Assembly (NCBI GenBank): GCA_964641695.1
Contig: CAZXKG010000020.1
Coordinates: forward strand, 1 to 31,683
Reading direction: 5' to 3'
DNA length: 31,683 bases
From: RHKX01 sp964641695
Lineage (GTDB): Bacteria; Actinomycetota; Thermoleophilia; Solirubrobacterales; 70-9
Within the stretch, counting starts at the first letter, position 1. Every line of letters starts with the position of its first letter. The notes beneath the pieces are model-generated. The model ran no database searches. It saw only the letters and a program-made list of their open reading frames with translations, and had not been told where the DNA came from. Made by a program: the position numbers and the translations under genes. This document shows positions 1-7,746 of the stretch, in pieces.

Positions 1-22
1 CTTTCTTTGCGTAAGCGGCGGG

Positions 23-553
23 TCAAGCCTGCCGCGTGTCGGGACCCTCCCCGGTGAAGTCGCCGGCTCCCCGGCGCAGGACGGAGAGCAGCTCGAAGGT
101 CCGTTCGCAATCCTCCTCGCTCATCGGTCCGGTCCCGAAGTGGAGCTCGTTGAGGCGCTCGGTCGCCTCCTTGGCGACCCTGCGGCCGTCGGGAGTGATC
201 TCGGCGAGGATCGTCCGGCGGTCACTCGCGTGCGGGGTCCGGGCAACGAGCCCCTGGCCCTCGAGCCGGTCGATCACGTTGGTGACGCTGGCGCGGTGGA
301 CCTGCAGCCGATCCCCCATCTTGCCGAGCGGCAGCGAACCGTTGCTGCTGTAGTAGAGAAGCATCAACGCCTCGTAGCGTGCGAACGTCAGACCCCACGG
401 CTCGAGCGCTTCGTTGAGACGGGTGTTGAGGATCTGGGTGGCCCTCATCACCGAGGTGACCGCTGCCATCTCGGCAACGGCGCTTGGACCCCAGGCGTGC
501 TCCCACTGGCGCTTCGCCTCGGCGATCGGATCGAATGGCAGCTCGATTCCCAC
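23..553 (-). CDS. MarR-family transcriptional regulator
   Basis: A 176-residue winged-helix DNA-binding protein of the MarR family. The recognition-helix region lies at about residues 76-100 (LGKMGDRLQVHRASVTNVID), and the wing carries the family signature DRRxxxxxIT at 111-120 (SDRRTILAEIT). Long helices at both ends (about 25-55 and 125-160) fit the dimerisation arms. Length is a little above the usual 140-160 residues because of an N-terminal extension. The start is GTG at 553; no strong ribosome binding site is visible. It lies on the same strand as the TetR/FAD-oxidoreductase pair but is separated from it by about 395 bases with their own promoter-like signal, so it may be transcribed from there with a long leader. 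The ligand and targets are unknown. The family assignment is confident. Confidence 0.9.
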   Translation of the reverse strand: MGIELPFDPIAEAKRQWEHAWGPSAVAEMAAVTSVMRATQILNTRLNEALEPWGLTFARYEALMLLYYSSNGSLPLGKMGDRLQVHRASVTNVIDRLEGQGLVARTPHASDRRTILAEITPDGRRVAKEATERLNELHFGTGPMSEEDCERTFELLSVLRRGAGDFTGEGPDTRQA

Positions 554-892
554 GTGCCTAGTCTTTCAATGTGCTCGGCGTCGGCGCTCCCGGCCCGACG
601 ATCGATTCGTTGCCGGACGTCCCGCCAACCGATGAGGACGTCGCGCACGGCTGAAGCGCTCGGGAGCAGCTGCTGCGACAGCGCCAACCGACGAGAACCT
701 CCCCGTCGGGCCGTCGTTGCGGCGCTTCGTCATCGAGTAGATGGGGCGACGCGGGCCCCTCCTGGGAGGGAGGGGATGGAGGGGCCAGCGTCGCAGATGT
801 TCGAGTTTCAGGCCCGGATTTGCTTGGGGAGCCGCACTTGGGAGGAGGAGGTAAGAGAGGCTCCGGAAATCGGGTGACTCAGAACGACGCGA
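554..892. other. Intergenic stretch without a convincing gene
   Basis: No reading frame here has family-like sequence. If the promoter at 893-921 is real this would be the long 5' leader of the MarR gene. A weak inverted repeat CCGACG/CGTCGG occurs at 688-693 and 704-709 (10-base loop). A small RNA cannot be excluded but nothing supports one directly. Confidence 0.5.
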
Positions 893-921
893 AGTGTACT
901 AAGCGAGCGCTTACTTTGCAA
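893..921 (-). promoter_or_regulatory. Minus-strand promoter with TetR-type operator in the spacer
   Basis: Read on the minus strand, a -35-like TTGCAA (916-921) is followed by exactly 17 bases and a -10-like TACACT (893-898). The spacer holds the palindrome TAAGCG-N2-CGCTTA (900-913), extended by partly matching flanks. Such 14-16 bp palindromes are typical of TetR-family operators, and the TetR gene ends only about 28 bases away. I infer that the TetR protein represses this promoter. The first gene downstream is the MarR regulator, about 330 bases on. Confidence 0.55.
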
Positions 922-948
922 GCCCGACTTGCGGCCTGCCCCGGGAGG

Positions 949-1578
949 TCAGCCACCGGTCCGGGCAGCGAGCATCCTCAGCGTCAGCTCGGCCTGCAAG
1001 TCCCCCAGATCATCGGGATCGAGCCGGCCACCCGGCGCGTACCAGCGCGAGAGATCGATCCCCATGCCGACGATCGCCATCGCCGTCGCCCCGAGATCCT
1101 CGAACTCGAAGTCGCCGGCGTCGCGCCCGTCGAGCAGGGCCCGCTTGAGCAGCGAGTCGACCTCGTCCCTGTAGCCGACGACGATCCGGTAGGGCTCGGG
1201 CTCGAGCGACTTGAGCTCGTACTCGAGCACGCGCGCGAGCAGGTTGTTCTCCGCGTGCCAGTGCGCGAAGGCCTTGACGAAGGCGGCGACTCGTCCCGCG
1301 GGGGTCTCCTCGGCGCCGACCGCGGCGCTGGTGTGAGAGAGCAGCACCTCGTGCCCGGTGATGCTGAGCGCGCTGAGCAGATCCTGCTTGGAGCGGAAGT
1401 GGACGTAGACGGCCGCCGGGCTGAGCCCCGCCCGCTCGGCGATATCGCGGGTGGTCGACGCGTGGTAGCCGCGGTCGGCGAAGCTGTCGAGCGCGGCGAG
1501 GACGAGGTTGCGCGGGACCTCCGCGAGGTGCCCCCATGGCTCGTTCCCCGCCATCGGAGAGCGCTCAGCCGGTCTCAT
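949..1578 (-). CDS. TetR/AcrR-family transcriptional regulator
   Basis: A 209-residue TetR-family repressor. The helix-turn-helix covers about residues 44-65 (IAERAGLSPAAVYVHFRSK), with the usual YxHFxSKxxLL pattern. The C-terminal ligand domain is all-helical, as expected. The annotated start at 1578 overlaps the end of the upstream FAD-oxidoreductase by 14 bases; an internal ATG at 1554 (residue 9) would leave a 10-base gap and is equally plausible. Either way the two genes are probably cotranscribed, so the regulator may respond to a substrate or product of the oxidoreductase. A TetR-like palindrome lies just downstream at 900-913. Acyl-CoA-type ligands are common in similar regulators, but nothing here proves one. 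Confidence 0.9.
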   Translation of the reverse strand: MRPAERSPMAGNEPWGHLAEVPRNLVLAALDSFADRGYHASTTRDIAERAGLSPAAVYVHFRSKQDLLSALSITGHEVLLSHTSAAVGAEETPAGRVAAFVKAFAHWHAENNLLARVLEYELKSLEPEPYRIVVGYRDEVDSLLKRALLDGRDAGDFEFEDLGATAMAIVGMGIDLSRWYAPGGRLDPDDLGDLQAELTLRMLAARTGG

Positions 1579-2950
1579 CGATGTGGTTGCCGAGTATCAA
1601 CCCATCGGGATCGTATTTGTCCTTGACGGCACGAAGCCGGCCCGCCACCTCGGCGGGGAACGAAGCACACAGCCCGGGCTGCTGCTCGGCGAACGGCAGG
1701 AAGGTCTGCTCGGCGGCCCACGGGCCGACCGCTTCGAGCAACGACCGGAGGTCGGCGGAAGCCGCGGCGGCGATCTCCGGCGTCGGCGTGGCGGCGACCG
1801 CGAAGAGGCTGGCCTCCCCGGGGAGGAAGGCGAGCGCGCCGGCGTCGTCGGGCGCCTCTGCAAGCGCGCCGCCGAGCCGGCGAAGCTCGATGCTGACCAT
1901 GGACTTGGCGGCCGACGCGGCGACCGACCAAGCCGAGATCATCGCCTCGTCGAGCTTCGCGACCAGCAACCCTCCACCCGTGGCAGGTACGGGATCCGGA
2001 GGATCCCCCGCGATCATCGCGAGCGCCGGGACGGGCATCTCCGCGACCGTGTCGAGGTACGGCTCCGGCAGCTCGGCCCGCAGCCTGGCCAGGAGCTCCT
2101 CCCCGCTCTCGGCATCGCCGCCGTAGGCGAAGGTGATCGCCGCGAGCTCCCGGCCGCGCAGCGGCTCGGGGATCTCCGGGAAGGGCGGGAAACGGACGGC
2201 CTTGACCGTCGCGAGCAGCTCGTCGGGAGCGCCCTCGGTCCACTCGCGCCAAGCCTGCGCGACCTCGGGCAGGCAATCGATCTCCCACATGATCGAGCCG
2301 CCGTAGAACTTCGACAAGGCGAACAGCGAGAAGTCGACGCGGGTGACGATCGCATGGGCGCCGCCGCCGCCGCGCAGCGCCCAGAAGAGCTCCGGCTCGG
2401 ACTCGGCCGAGACGTCGATCCGCTCGCCGCCCGCGGTGACGACCTCGAATCCGAGAACCGAGTTGCAGGCCAGCCCGTGGGAACGCCCGAGCCAGCCGAG
2501 GCCACCCATCACCGAGTAACCCACCACGCCGACGGTGCCCGAGGAGCCGTGCAGCGCCACGAGGCCGCGCTCGGCGGCCGGCCCGGCCACGTCGGCCCAG
2601 CGTGCCCCGGCACCGACCCTGGCGATCCGCGCGTCGGCGTCGATCTCGACGCCGGTCAGCCCTGCCGTCCTGAGCAGCAGGACATCGTCGAGGCCGCCGA
2701 AGCAGGCTGCTCCATGGCCCGTGGCCACCGGTGCGAGCCTGAGGCCGTGCTCACGCGCGAACCGGACGGCCTCGACCACGTCGTCCGTGGACGTCGCCGA
2801 GGCGATCAGGGTGGGCTCGAGGTTCGCGCACAAGTTGTACGTCGCCCGGCCCTCGTCCCAGCCGTCCTCGCCGAGCAGGGCCACCTCGCCATCGATCCGC
2901 CCTCGCAGCTCACCGGCGGCCGCGGCTATGCCCCTGTCTGCTTCGCTCAT
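1565..2950 (-). CDS. FAD-linked oxidoreductase, berberine-bridge-enzyme/VAO type
   Basis: A 461-residue flavoprotein of the PCMH/FAD_binding_4 family. The N-terminal FAD domain runs over about residues 40-215. It contains the GHG motif (residues 78-80, His79), where related enzymes bind FAD covalently through histidine, and the glycine-rich stretch GTVGVVGYSVMGGLGWLGR at about 138-156. The cysteine used for bicovalent attachment in true BBE enzymes is not at its usual place in that stretch, so only a single histidine link is expected. The C-terminus has the BBE signature YDPDGLILGNHI at about 448-459. The family oxidises alcohols, sugars or secondary metabolites with O2 or another acceptor; the substrate here is unknown. 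It is the first gene of a pair with the TetR regulator. Confidence 0.88.
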   Translation of the reverse strand: MSEADRGIAAAAGELRGRIDGEVALLGEDGWDEGRATYNLCANLEPTLIASATSTDDVVEAVRFAREHGLRLAPVATGHGAACFGGLDDVLLLRTAGLTGVEIDADARIARVGAGARWADVAGPAAERGLVALHGSSGTVGVVGYSVMGGLGWLGRSHGLACNSVLGFEVVTAGGERIDVSAESEPELFWALRGGGGAHAIVTRVDFSLFALSKFYGGSIMWEIDCLPEVAQAWREWTEGAPDELLATVKAVRFPPFPEIPEPLRGRELAAITFAYGGDAESGEELLARLRAELPEPYLDTVAEMPVPALAMIAGDPPDPVPATGGGLLVAKLDEAMISAWSVAASAAKSMVSIELRRLGGALAEAPDDAGALAFLPGEASLFAVAATPTPEIAAAASADLRSLLEAVGPWAAEQTFLPFAEQQPGLCASFPAEVAGRLRAVKDKYDPDGLILGNHIDETG

Positions 2951-3201
2951 TCCTCGCCCTTCCTCGGTCGTCGCTCACCGAGGGGAGCCTATTGACACAT
3001 CGACGCCGTGAAGTACGCCGCGCGGAGTTAGATGGTTGATTCCAAGTTCCCGCACCCGGATGACGCGCACGCCCACTTCGTCGTTCGGGCGCCGGATCAC
3101 CACCCGCATCCTTGTCCGTAGCGCTACTACGCCTGCGGGTGCGTGCTGCGCCCGGCTTGGTCGTGCACGCCCCCGGAAGCACGTCATCGGGAATCAACCG
3201 T
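2951..3201. other. Intergenic stretch, no supported gene
   Basis: Lies between the start of the FAD-oxidoreductase gene and the relic at 3202-3390, and must hold the promoter of the minus-strand FAD/TetR pair. I found no convincing -35/-10 pair. A plus-strand TTGACA at 2992-2997 has no -10 partner at 16-18 bases. Confidence 0.4.
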
Positions 3202-3390
3202 CTAGCCGCGGATCGACAGTGCCCGGAGCGGCAGACGCGGCGCCCGCATCGGCTCGGCGATCGCGCGCAGCAGCGTCGTCTTCCCGATCCCGGGCGGGCC
3301 CTCGAGGGCGAGGATCGCCCCCTCCCCGCGACGCACGCCGTCGAGCAGATCATCGCCCGTTCCCAGTTCAGTGTCTCTCTCCAGGAGCAC
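3202..3390 (-). pseudogene. Relic of a LuxR-type AAA ATPase regulator (N-terminus only)
   Basis: A minus-strand frame from a GTG at 3390 gives 62 residues that look like the first part of a large ATP-binding LuxR-family regulator: LLERDTEL at residues 2-9, then LDGVRRGEG and a Walker A loop EGPPGIGKTTLLRA (residues 30-43). Family members usually continue for 800-1000 residues through an NTPase domain, TPR-like repeats and a C-terminal LuxR helix-turn-helix. Here a stop codon falls soon after the P-loop, and no continuation is seen in the next 250 bases in any frame. It is best read as a decayed gene fragment divergent from the MMPL exporter. A functional mini-protein is possible but unlikely. 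Confidence 0.7.
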
Positions 3391-3450
3391 CGGTGCAGAC
3401 CGTAGAGGACGCAACCCGTTTGGCGAATACGATGGCGTCAACGAACTGAC

Positions 3451-6441
3451 GTGGCGCGATTTCTCCACAATCTCGGGCTTCTCGCCGCGCGCAGGCACTG
3501 GTGGTTCATCGGCGCGTGGCTCGTCGTCCTGGTGGTCGTCGGCGGGCTCGTCGCCTCGCTCGGCGCCCAGACCACGGACGATCTCAACCTCCCCGGCACC
3601 GACAGCCAGAAGTCCTCCGACCTCCTCGCCGAGCGCTTCCCGCCGCAGCAGAACGGCAAGAACCCGATCGTCTTCCACGTCGAGGAGGGGAAGGTCACGG
3701 ACTCCGGCGCCCGGGCGGCGATCAAGGCCTCGCGGGAGCGGATCCTGGCGCTCCCGCACGTCGATTCGGCTCCGAGCCCGTTCAGCCAGGCCGGCGCCGG
3801 CCAGGTCAGCAAGGGCAAGACGACGGCCTTCATCCCCGTCCTGCTGAGCATCGGCAACGACGAGCTGACCGAGGAGCTCGCCGAGCGCGTCCTCGACGCC
3901 GGCGAGCCCGCCGAGCGGGCGGGGATGAAGGTCGAGGCCGCGGGTCAGATCGGCTCGGCGCTGTCGAAGCCCGAGACCGAGAGCAGCGAGGTGGTCGGGC
4001 TCGCCGCGGCGATGGTCATCCTCGCGCTCACCTTCGGATCCCTCGTGGCGATGGGCATGCCGATCGTCTCGGCGCTCGTGGGTCTGATCGTCGGGCTGTC
4101 GCTGATCGGGCTTCTCGGGCACCTCGTCAACGTCCCGTCGATCGGGCCGACGCTGGCGACGATGATCGGGCTCGGGGTCGGAATCGACTACGCCCTGTTC
4201 CTGCTCACCCGCTACCTGTCGTTCCGCTCCCAGGGGAAGGGGATCGACGAGGCGATCGGCCTCTCTGTCGCAACCTCGGGAAGCGCGATCGTCTTCGCGG
4301 GCAGCACCGTCGTCCTCGCCCTGCTGACCCTCGCGATCGCGGGGATCCCCCTGGTCACTTCCCTCGGCTACGCGGCGGCGGTTGCCGTCGTCACCGCCGT
4401 CCTCTCCTCGCTCATCCTGCTGCCCGCGGTGATCGCCGCGCTCGGGGACAGGATCGGGGCGATCCGCCTTCCCAAACCGCTCCGGCCTCGCCCTCAGTCA
4501 GACGATCAGCACGGGATGTGGGCCGCCTGGGGACGGTTCGTGGTCAGGCGGCCGTGGCGGTGCATCGGCGGCGCGCTGCTGGTGCTGATCGTCCTCGCGA
4601 TCCCGTTCGGGTCGCTCGATCTGGGTCAGGAGGACATCGGCGCCGCGCCCAAGTCCACCACCGAGCGCAAGGCCTACGACCTGATCTCGGCGGGCTACGG
4701 GGTCGGCTACAACGGCCCGCTGCTGGTTGCGGTCGATCTCGGATCCCCGGCCAAGCCGAGCAAGCAGTTCAAGCAGCAGATGAGCCAGGCCAAGCAGCTC
4801 CAGCAGACGCTGACCGACGAGCAGCAGCAGGGGCAGTCACAGGGAGCCGAGCTGCAGTCGCAGGCCTCGGCGCTCGAGGATCGGCAGGCCGAGCTGGAGA
4901 GCCAGGGGGCGGCGCTGCAGTCGGAGGCCGATCGCCTCGGCCTGAGATGGGCGACGATCGAGGGGGAGCGGGCCGAGGTCGAGAAGCGACGGACCCTTCG
5001 CGCACAGCTCGGCGAGATCGCCGCCGACGCGCGCGAGCTCGCCTCCTCGGAGGCGAAGCTGGCGGCCGAGGTGGCGGCGACCCAGCGTGAGCTGAACGCC
5101 GTCCGCCAGCGCCAAGCCGCGATCGAGGCACAGCTGAGGCGCCAGCCACCCGCAGGCCGCCAGGCGCGACTGGAGCGGCAGCTGGCGAAGCTGAACGCAC
5201 GGGAGGCGGAGCTGACGAGCGAGCTGAGCCGGCTGCGCGAGCGCGAGCGGAAGCTCGAGACGCAGGCTGGGAAGATCGCCGATCGGGCGGCCAGGCTCCG
5301 TCGCGAGGCGGTTGGCCTCGGCGAGGACGCCCGCTCCCTCGCGACGGCTGCGGAGGCGACCGCGCGCGAGACGGCCGGGGTGATCTCCGCGCGCAACTCG
5401 CTGGAACAGCAGGCTGCGGAGGCGCAGGTCGAGGCCGCGAACCTGCAGGCCCAGAAGGCCGAGCTCGACGCGCTCCAGCAGGTCGCCGAGGTCCAACAGC
5501 AGCAGGCCGAGGAGCTTCAGACCGAGCTGACCAAGGAGCTGACGGCAGCGGGCGGTGACGAGCGCGGGACGGACCAGAGGCTGGTGAAGCTGCAGCGGGG
5601 CCTCGAGCAGACCGTCGGGGTGGACCTGGTCTCCCCTCCCCAGATCAACGGGCAGGGCGACGCCGCGATCTTCACCGTGATCGCGTCCACCTCGCCGGCC
5701 GACCCGAAGACCGCGGATCTGGTCGAGACGATCCGCGACTACGTGATCCCCCAGAAGACGGCGGGGTCCGACGTCAAGGCGCACGTAGGCGGGCAGACCG
5801 CCTCCTACGTCGACCTCGCCTCGGCGATCTCATCCCGACTCGGCCTGGTCATCGCCGCCGTGATCGCGCTCGGGTTCTTCGTCCTGATGATCGCCTTCCG
5901 CTCCCTGCTGATCCCGGCCCAGGCGGCCGTCGCCAACGTGCTCTCGGCGGCTGCCGCGTTCGGGATCGTCACCGCGTGCTTCCAGTTCGGCTGGGGCCTC
6001 GAGCTGGTCGGACTCGACACGGCCAGCGGGACCGACCCGATCGCCAGCTTCGTCCCGCTGATCATGTTCGCCGTCCTCTTCGGGCTCTCGATGGACTACC
6101 AGGTGTTTCTGATCAGCCAGATCGAGCAGCACCGCAAGCCCGGGGTGAGTGACGATGACGCGATCGCCGGCGGGGTCGCCAGCGGCGCCCGGGTGATCTC
6201 GGCGGCGGCGCTGATCATGATCGCCGTCTTCGCCAGCTTCATCCTCAACGGCGATCCGACCGTCAAGCAGTTCGGCGTCGGGCTCTCAACCGGAGTCGCC
6301 CTGGCCGGGATCTCCGTCCTCGTCCTCGCTCCCGCGATCCTCGTGATCGCCGGGAAGCTGAGTTGGTGGCTGCCCGGCCGCCTCCAGACCCTCCTGCCCC
6401 GCGTCGACATCGAGGGACAGAGGGCGGAGTCGGGCGACTGA
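3451..6441 (+). CDS. MMPL/RND-superfamily exporter with long coiled-coil loop
   Basis: A 996-residue inner-membrane transporter of the MMPL family. The layout is TM1 at about 18-40, a first extracytoplasmic domain, TM2-6 at about 180-335, TM7 at about 370-390, a large second loop, then TM8-12 from about 795 to 970. The paired membrane motifs GVGIDY (Asp246-Tyr247) and LSMDYQ (Asp882-Tyr883) match the Asp-Tyr proton-relay pairs of MmpL proteins. The second loop contains about 260 residues (roughly 437-700) of Gln/Glu/Ala/Leu-rich heptad sequence, a long coiled coil. The start is a GTG at 3451 without a strong ribosome binding site. Relatives export lipids, drugs or envelope components; the cargo here is unknown. 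It stands alone with no adaptor gene beside it. Confidence 0.92.
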   Translation: MARFLHNLGLLAARRHWWFIGAWLVVLVVVGGLVASLGAQTTDDLNLPGTDSQKSSDLLAERFPPQQNGKNPIVFHVEEGKVTDSGARAAIKASRERILALPHVDSAPSPFSQAGAGQVSKGKTTAFIPVLLSIGNDELTEELAERVLDAGEPAERAGMKVEAAGQIGSALSKPETESSEVVGLAAAMVILALTFGSLVAMGMPIVSALVGLIVGLSLIGLLGHLVNVPSIGPTLATMIGLGVGIDYALFLLTRYLSFRSQGKGIDEAIGLSVATSGSAIVFAGSTVVLALLTLAIAGIPLVTSLGYAAAVAVVTAVLSSLILLPAVIAALGDRIGAIRLPKPLRPRPQSDDQHGMWAAWGRFVVRRPWRCIGGALLVLIVLAIPFGSLDLGQEDIGAAPKSTTERKAYDLISAGYGVGYNGPLLVAVDLGSPAKPSKQFKQQMSQAKQLQQTLTDEQQQGQSQGAELQSQASALEDRQAELESQGAALQSEADRLGLRWATIEGERAEVEKRRTLRAQLGEIAADARELASSEAKLAAEVAATQRELNAVRQRQAAIEAQLRRQPPAGRQARLERQLAKLNAREAELTSELSRLRERERKLETQAGKIADRAARLRREAVGLGEDARSLATAAEATARETAGVISARNSLEQQAAEAQVEAANLQAQKAELDALQQVAEVQQQQAEELQTELTKELTAAGGDERGTDQRLVKLQRGLEQTVGVDLVSPPQINGQGDAAIFTVIASTSPADPKTADLVETIRDYVIPQKTAGSDVKAHVGGQTASYVDLASAISSRLGLVIAAVIALGFFVLMIAFRSLLIPAQAAVANVLSAAAAFGIVTACFQFGWGLELVGLDTASGTDPIASFVPLIMFAVLFGLSMDYQVFLISQIEQHRKPGVSDDDAIAGGVASGARVISAAALIMIAVFASFILNGDPTVKQFGVGLSTGVALAGISVLVLAPAILVIAGKLSWWLPGRLQTLLPRVDIEGQRAESGD

Positions 6442-6600
6442 GACGACTGACCCCGGGACCGCCCGCAGCCGGCGGGACGCCGTCGTCGCAGGCTCCCCTC
6501 CAACCGCCCTCAGACAGCTGCATTCCCGCATTCCAAGCAGGAATCTCAGCCGCCGAAGTCGAGCGGTTCTTTACTCGGGACCGGTGCATGCTGGGCCGCG

Positions 6601-7599
6601 ATGCCAACGCCTACCGCGACTCGGGGAGGACGTGCGACCCCGATCCAGGATTGGCTCTACGGACTTGCGGTGATCGCTGCCCTGGTGGCAACCTCCTACA
6701 CCCTCTCGCGCGTCGTCCCCGGAGTCAGCACGCCCATCTGGGCGTTTGCCCTGAGCCTGCTGCTCGGCCCGGCGGTCCGCGGCGCCCAGGTCCCGGGCGC
6801 GGGGATCGACTTCTCCGCGAAGAGCCTGCTGCGCGCCGGCGTGGCGCTGCTCGGAATAACCGTCTCCCTCGCGGAGCTCCTGTCCCTCGGGCTCCCGGGG
6901 ATGGCGATCGCGGCGATCACGGTCGCGGTCACCCTGGCCGGGACGACGATGGCGGCGCGGCTGCTTCGTGTCGATCCCGATCTCGGCCTTCTGATCGGCG
7001 CCGGCAGCGCGATCTGCGGCGCCGCCGCCGTAGCCGCGATGGAGACGGTCATCAACGCGCGCAAGGATCACGTCGGAGCGGCGATCGTGACGGTGACGCT
7101 GTTCGGCTCGGTTGCGATGATCGTCACTCCCGTTGTCGCCGTCGATCTGCTGCACCTCGACGACACGGCCGGCGGTGTGTGGATCGGTGCTTCGGTTCAC
7201 GAGGTGGCTCAGGTCGCGGCGGCCGGCACCCTGTTCTCCGCGGTCGCCCTGCAGGTAGCCGTCCTCACCAAGCTCGCCCGCGTGCTCCTGCTGGCGCCGG
7301 TGGTCGGAGTCGTCTCCGCGAAGCACGGCGGCCACCGTGCCCGGGTCGAGATCCCGGCGTTCATCGTCTGCTTCCTCCTGCTCGTCGTCCTCAGGAGCGC
7401 GTTCGCCATTCCTCCGTCGGTAGTTGACGCGGCGCGCACGATCTCGGTGCTGCTGCTCTCCGCCGGACTCGCCGCGCTCGGGCTTCAGATCCGGATCTCG
7501 AGTCTGAGGAAGTTCGGCCCCAGGCCGTTCGTACTCGGCTTGACGGCCTCGTTTCTGGCGGCGCTGACGTCGCTGGCGCTGGTCAGCGTCCTGCTCTGA
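6601..7599 (+). CDS. YeiH-family putative sulfate exporter, integral membrane protein
   Basis: A 332-residue polytopic membrane protein of the YeiH/UPF0324 (PSE) family. Two conserved motifs of the family are present: GAGSAICGAAAVAA at residues 133-146 and GASVHEVAQV at 196-205, within about ten hydrophobic segments. The family is annotated as putative sulfate exporters on weak experimental grounds; a role in exporting sulfate or another small anion is therefore tentative. It follows the MMPL gene by 159 bases on the same strand and converges on the livK-like gene, with hairpins between them. It carries no copy of the shared palindrome seen upstream of the catabolic operons. Confidence 0.85.
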   Translation: MPTPTATRGGRATPIQDWLYGLAVIAALVATSYTLSRVVPGVSTPIWAFALSLLLGPAVRGAQVPGAGIDFSAKSLLRAGVALLGITVSLAELLSLGLPGMAIAAITVAVTLAGTTMAARLLRVDPDLGLLIGAGSAICGAAAVAAMETVINARKDHVGAAIVTVTLFGSVAMIVTPVVAVDLLHLDDTAGGVWIGASVHEVAQVAAAGTLFSAVALQVAVLTKLARVLLLAPVVGVVSAKHGGHRARVEIPAFIVCFLLLVVLRSAFAIPPSVVDAARTISVLLLSAGLAALGLQIRISSLRKFGPRPFVLGLTASFLAALTSLALVSVLL

Positions 7600-7633
7600 T
7601 CGACCCCGCGCGGCTCACCCCCCGCAACGCAAA

Positions 7634-7712
7634 GGGCCGAGACCCGGATGCTCGCCTCACATCGGCTTGCATGCGAATCTCGGCCCGCGAGCCCTCACCT
7701 GATCACGGTGAG
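7634..7712. terminator. Convergent terminator region with two hairpins
   Basis: Between the convergent YeiH and livK-like genes there is a perfect 9-base inverted repeat, GGGCCGAGA (7634-7642) with TCTCGGCCC (7678-7686), and a compact 6-base stem CTCACC (7694-7699) / GGTGAG (7707-7712) with a 7-base loop. No T-tract follows, as is common in high-GC actinobacteria. Position and symmetry suggest transcription stops here from both sides. Confidence 0.5.
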
Positions 7713-7746
7713 CGCTCCTTGCGTTTGCCGGTACCGTCGAGCGGGA

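Noticed and set aside
688..709. CCGACG/CGTCGG inverted repeat as a terminator
   Set aside because: Six-base stems with a 10-base loop are frequent by chance at this GC content, and no gene ends here.
1508..2995. Long plus-strand open frame (495 codons) opposite the FAD-oxidoreductase
   Set aside because: It is the antisense shadow of a well-recognised flavoprotein; its residues are Arg/Gly/Asp-rich without family motifs.
2992..2997. Perfect TTGACA on the plus strand
   Set aside because: No -10 partner at 16-18 bases and no plus-strand gene for over 450 bases.
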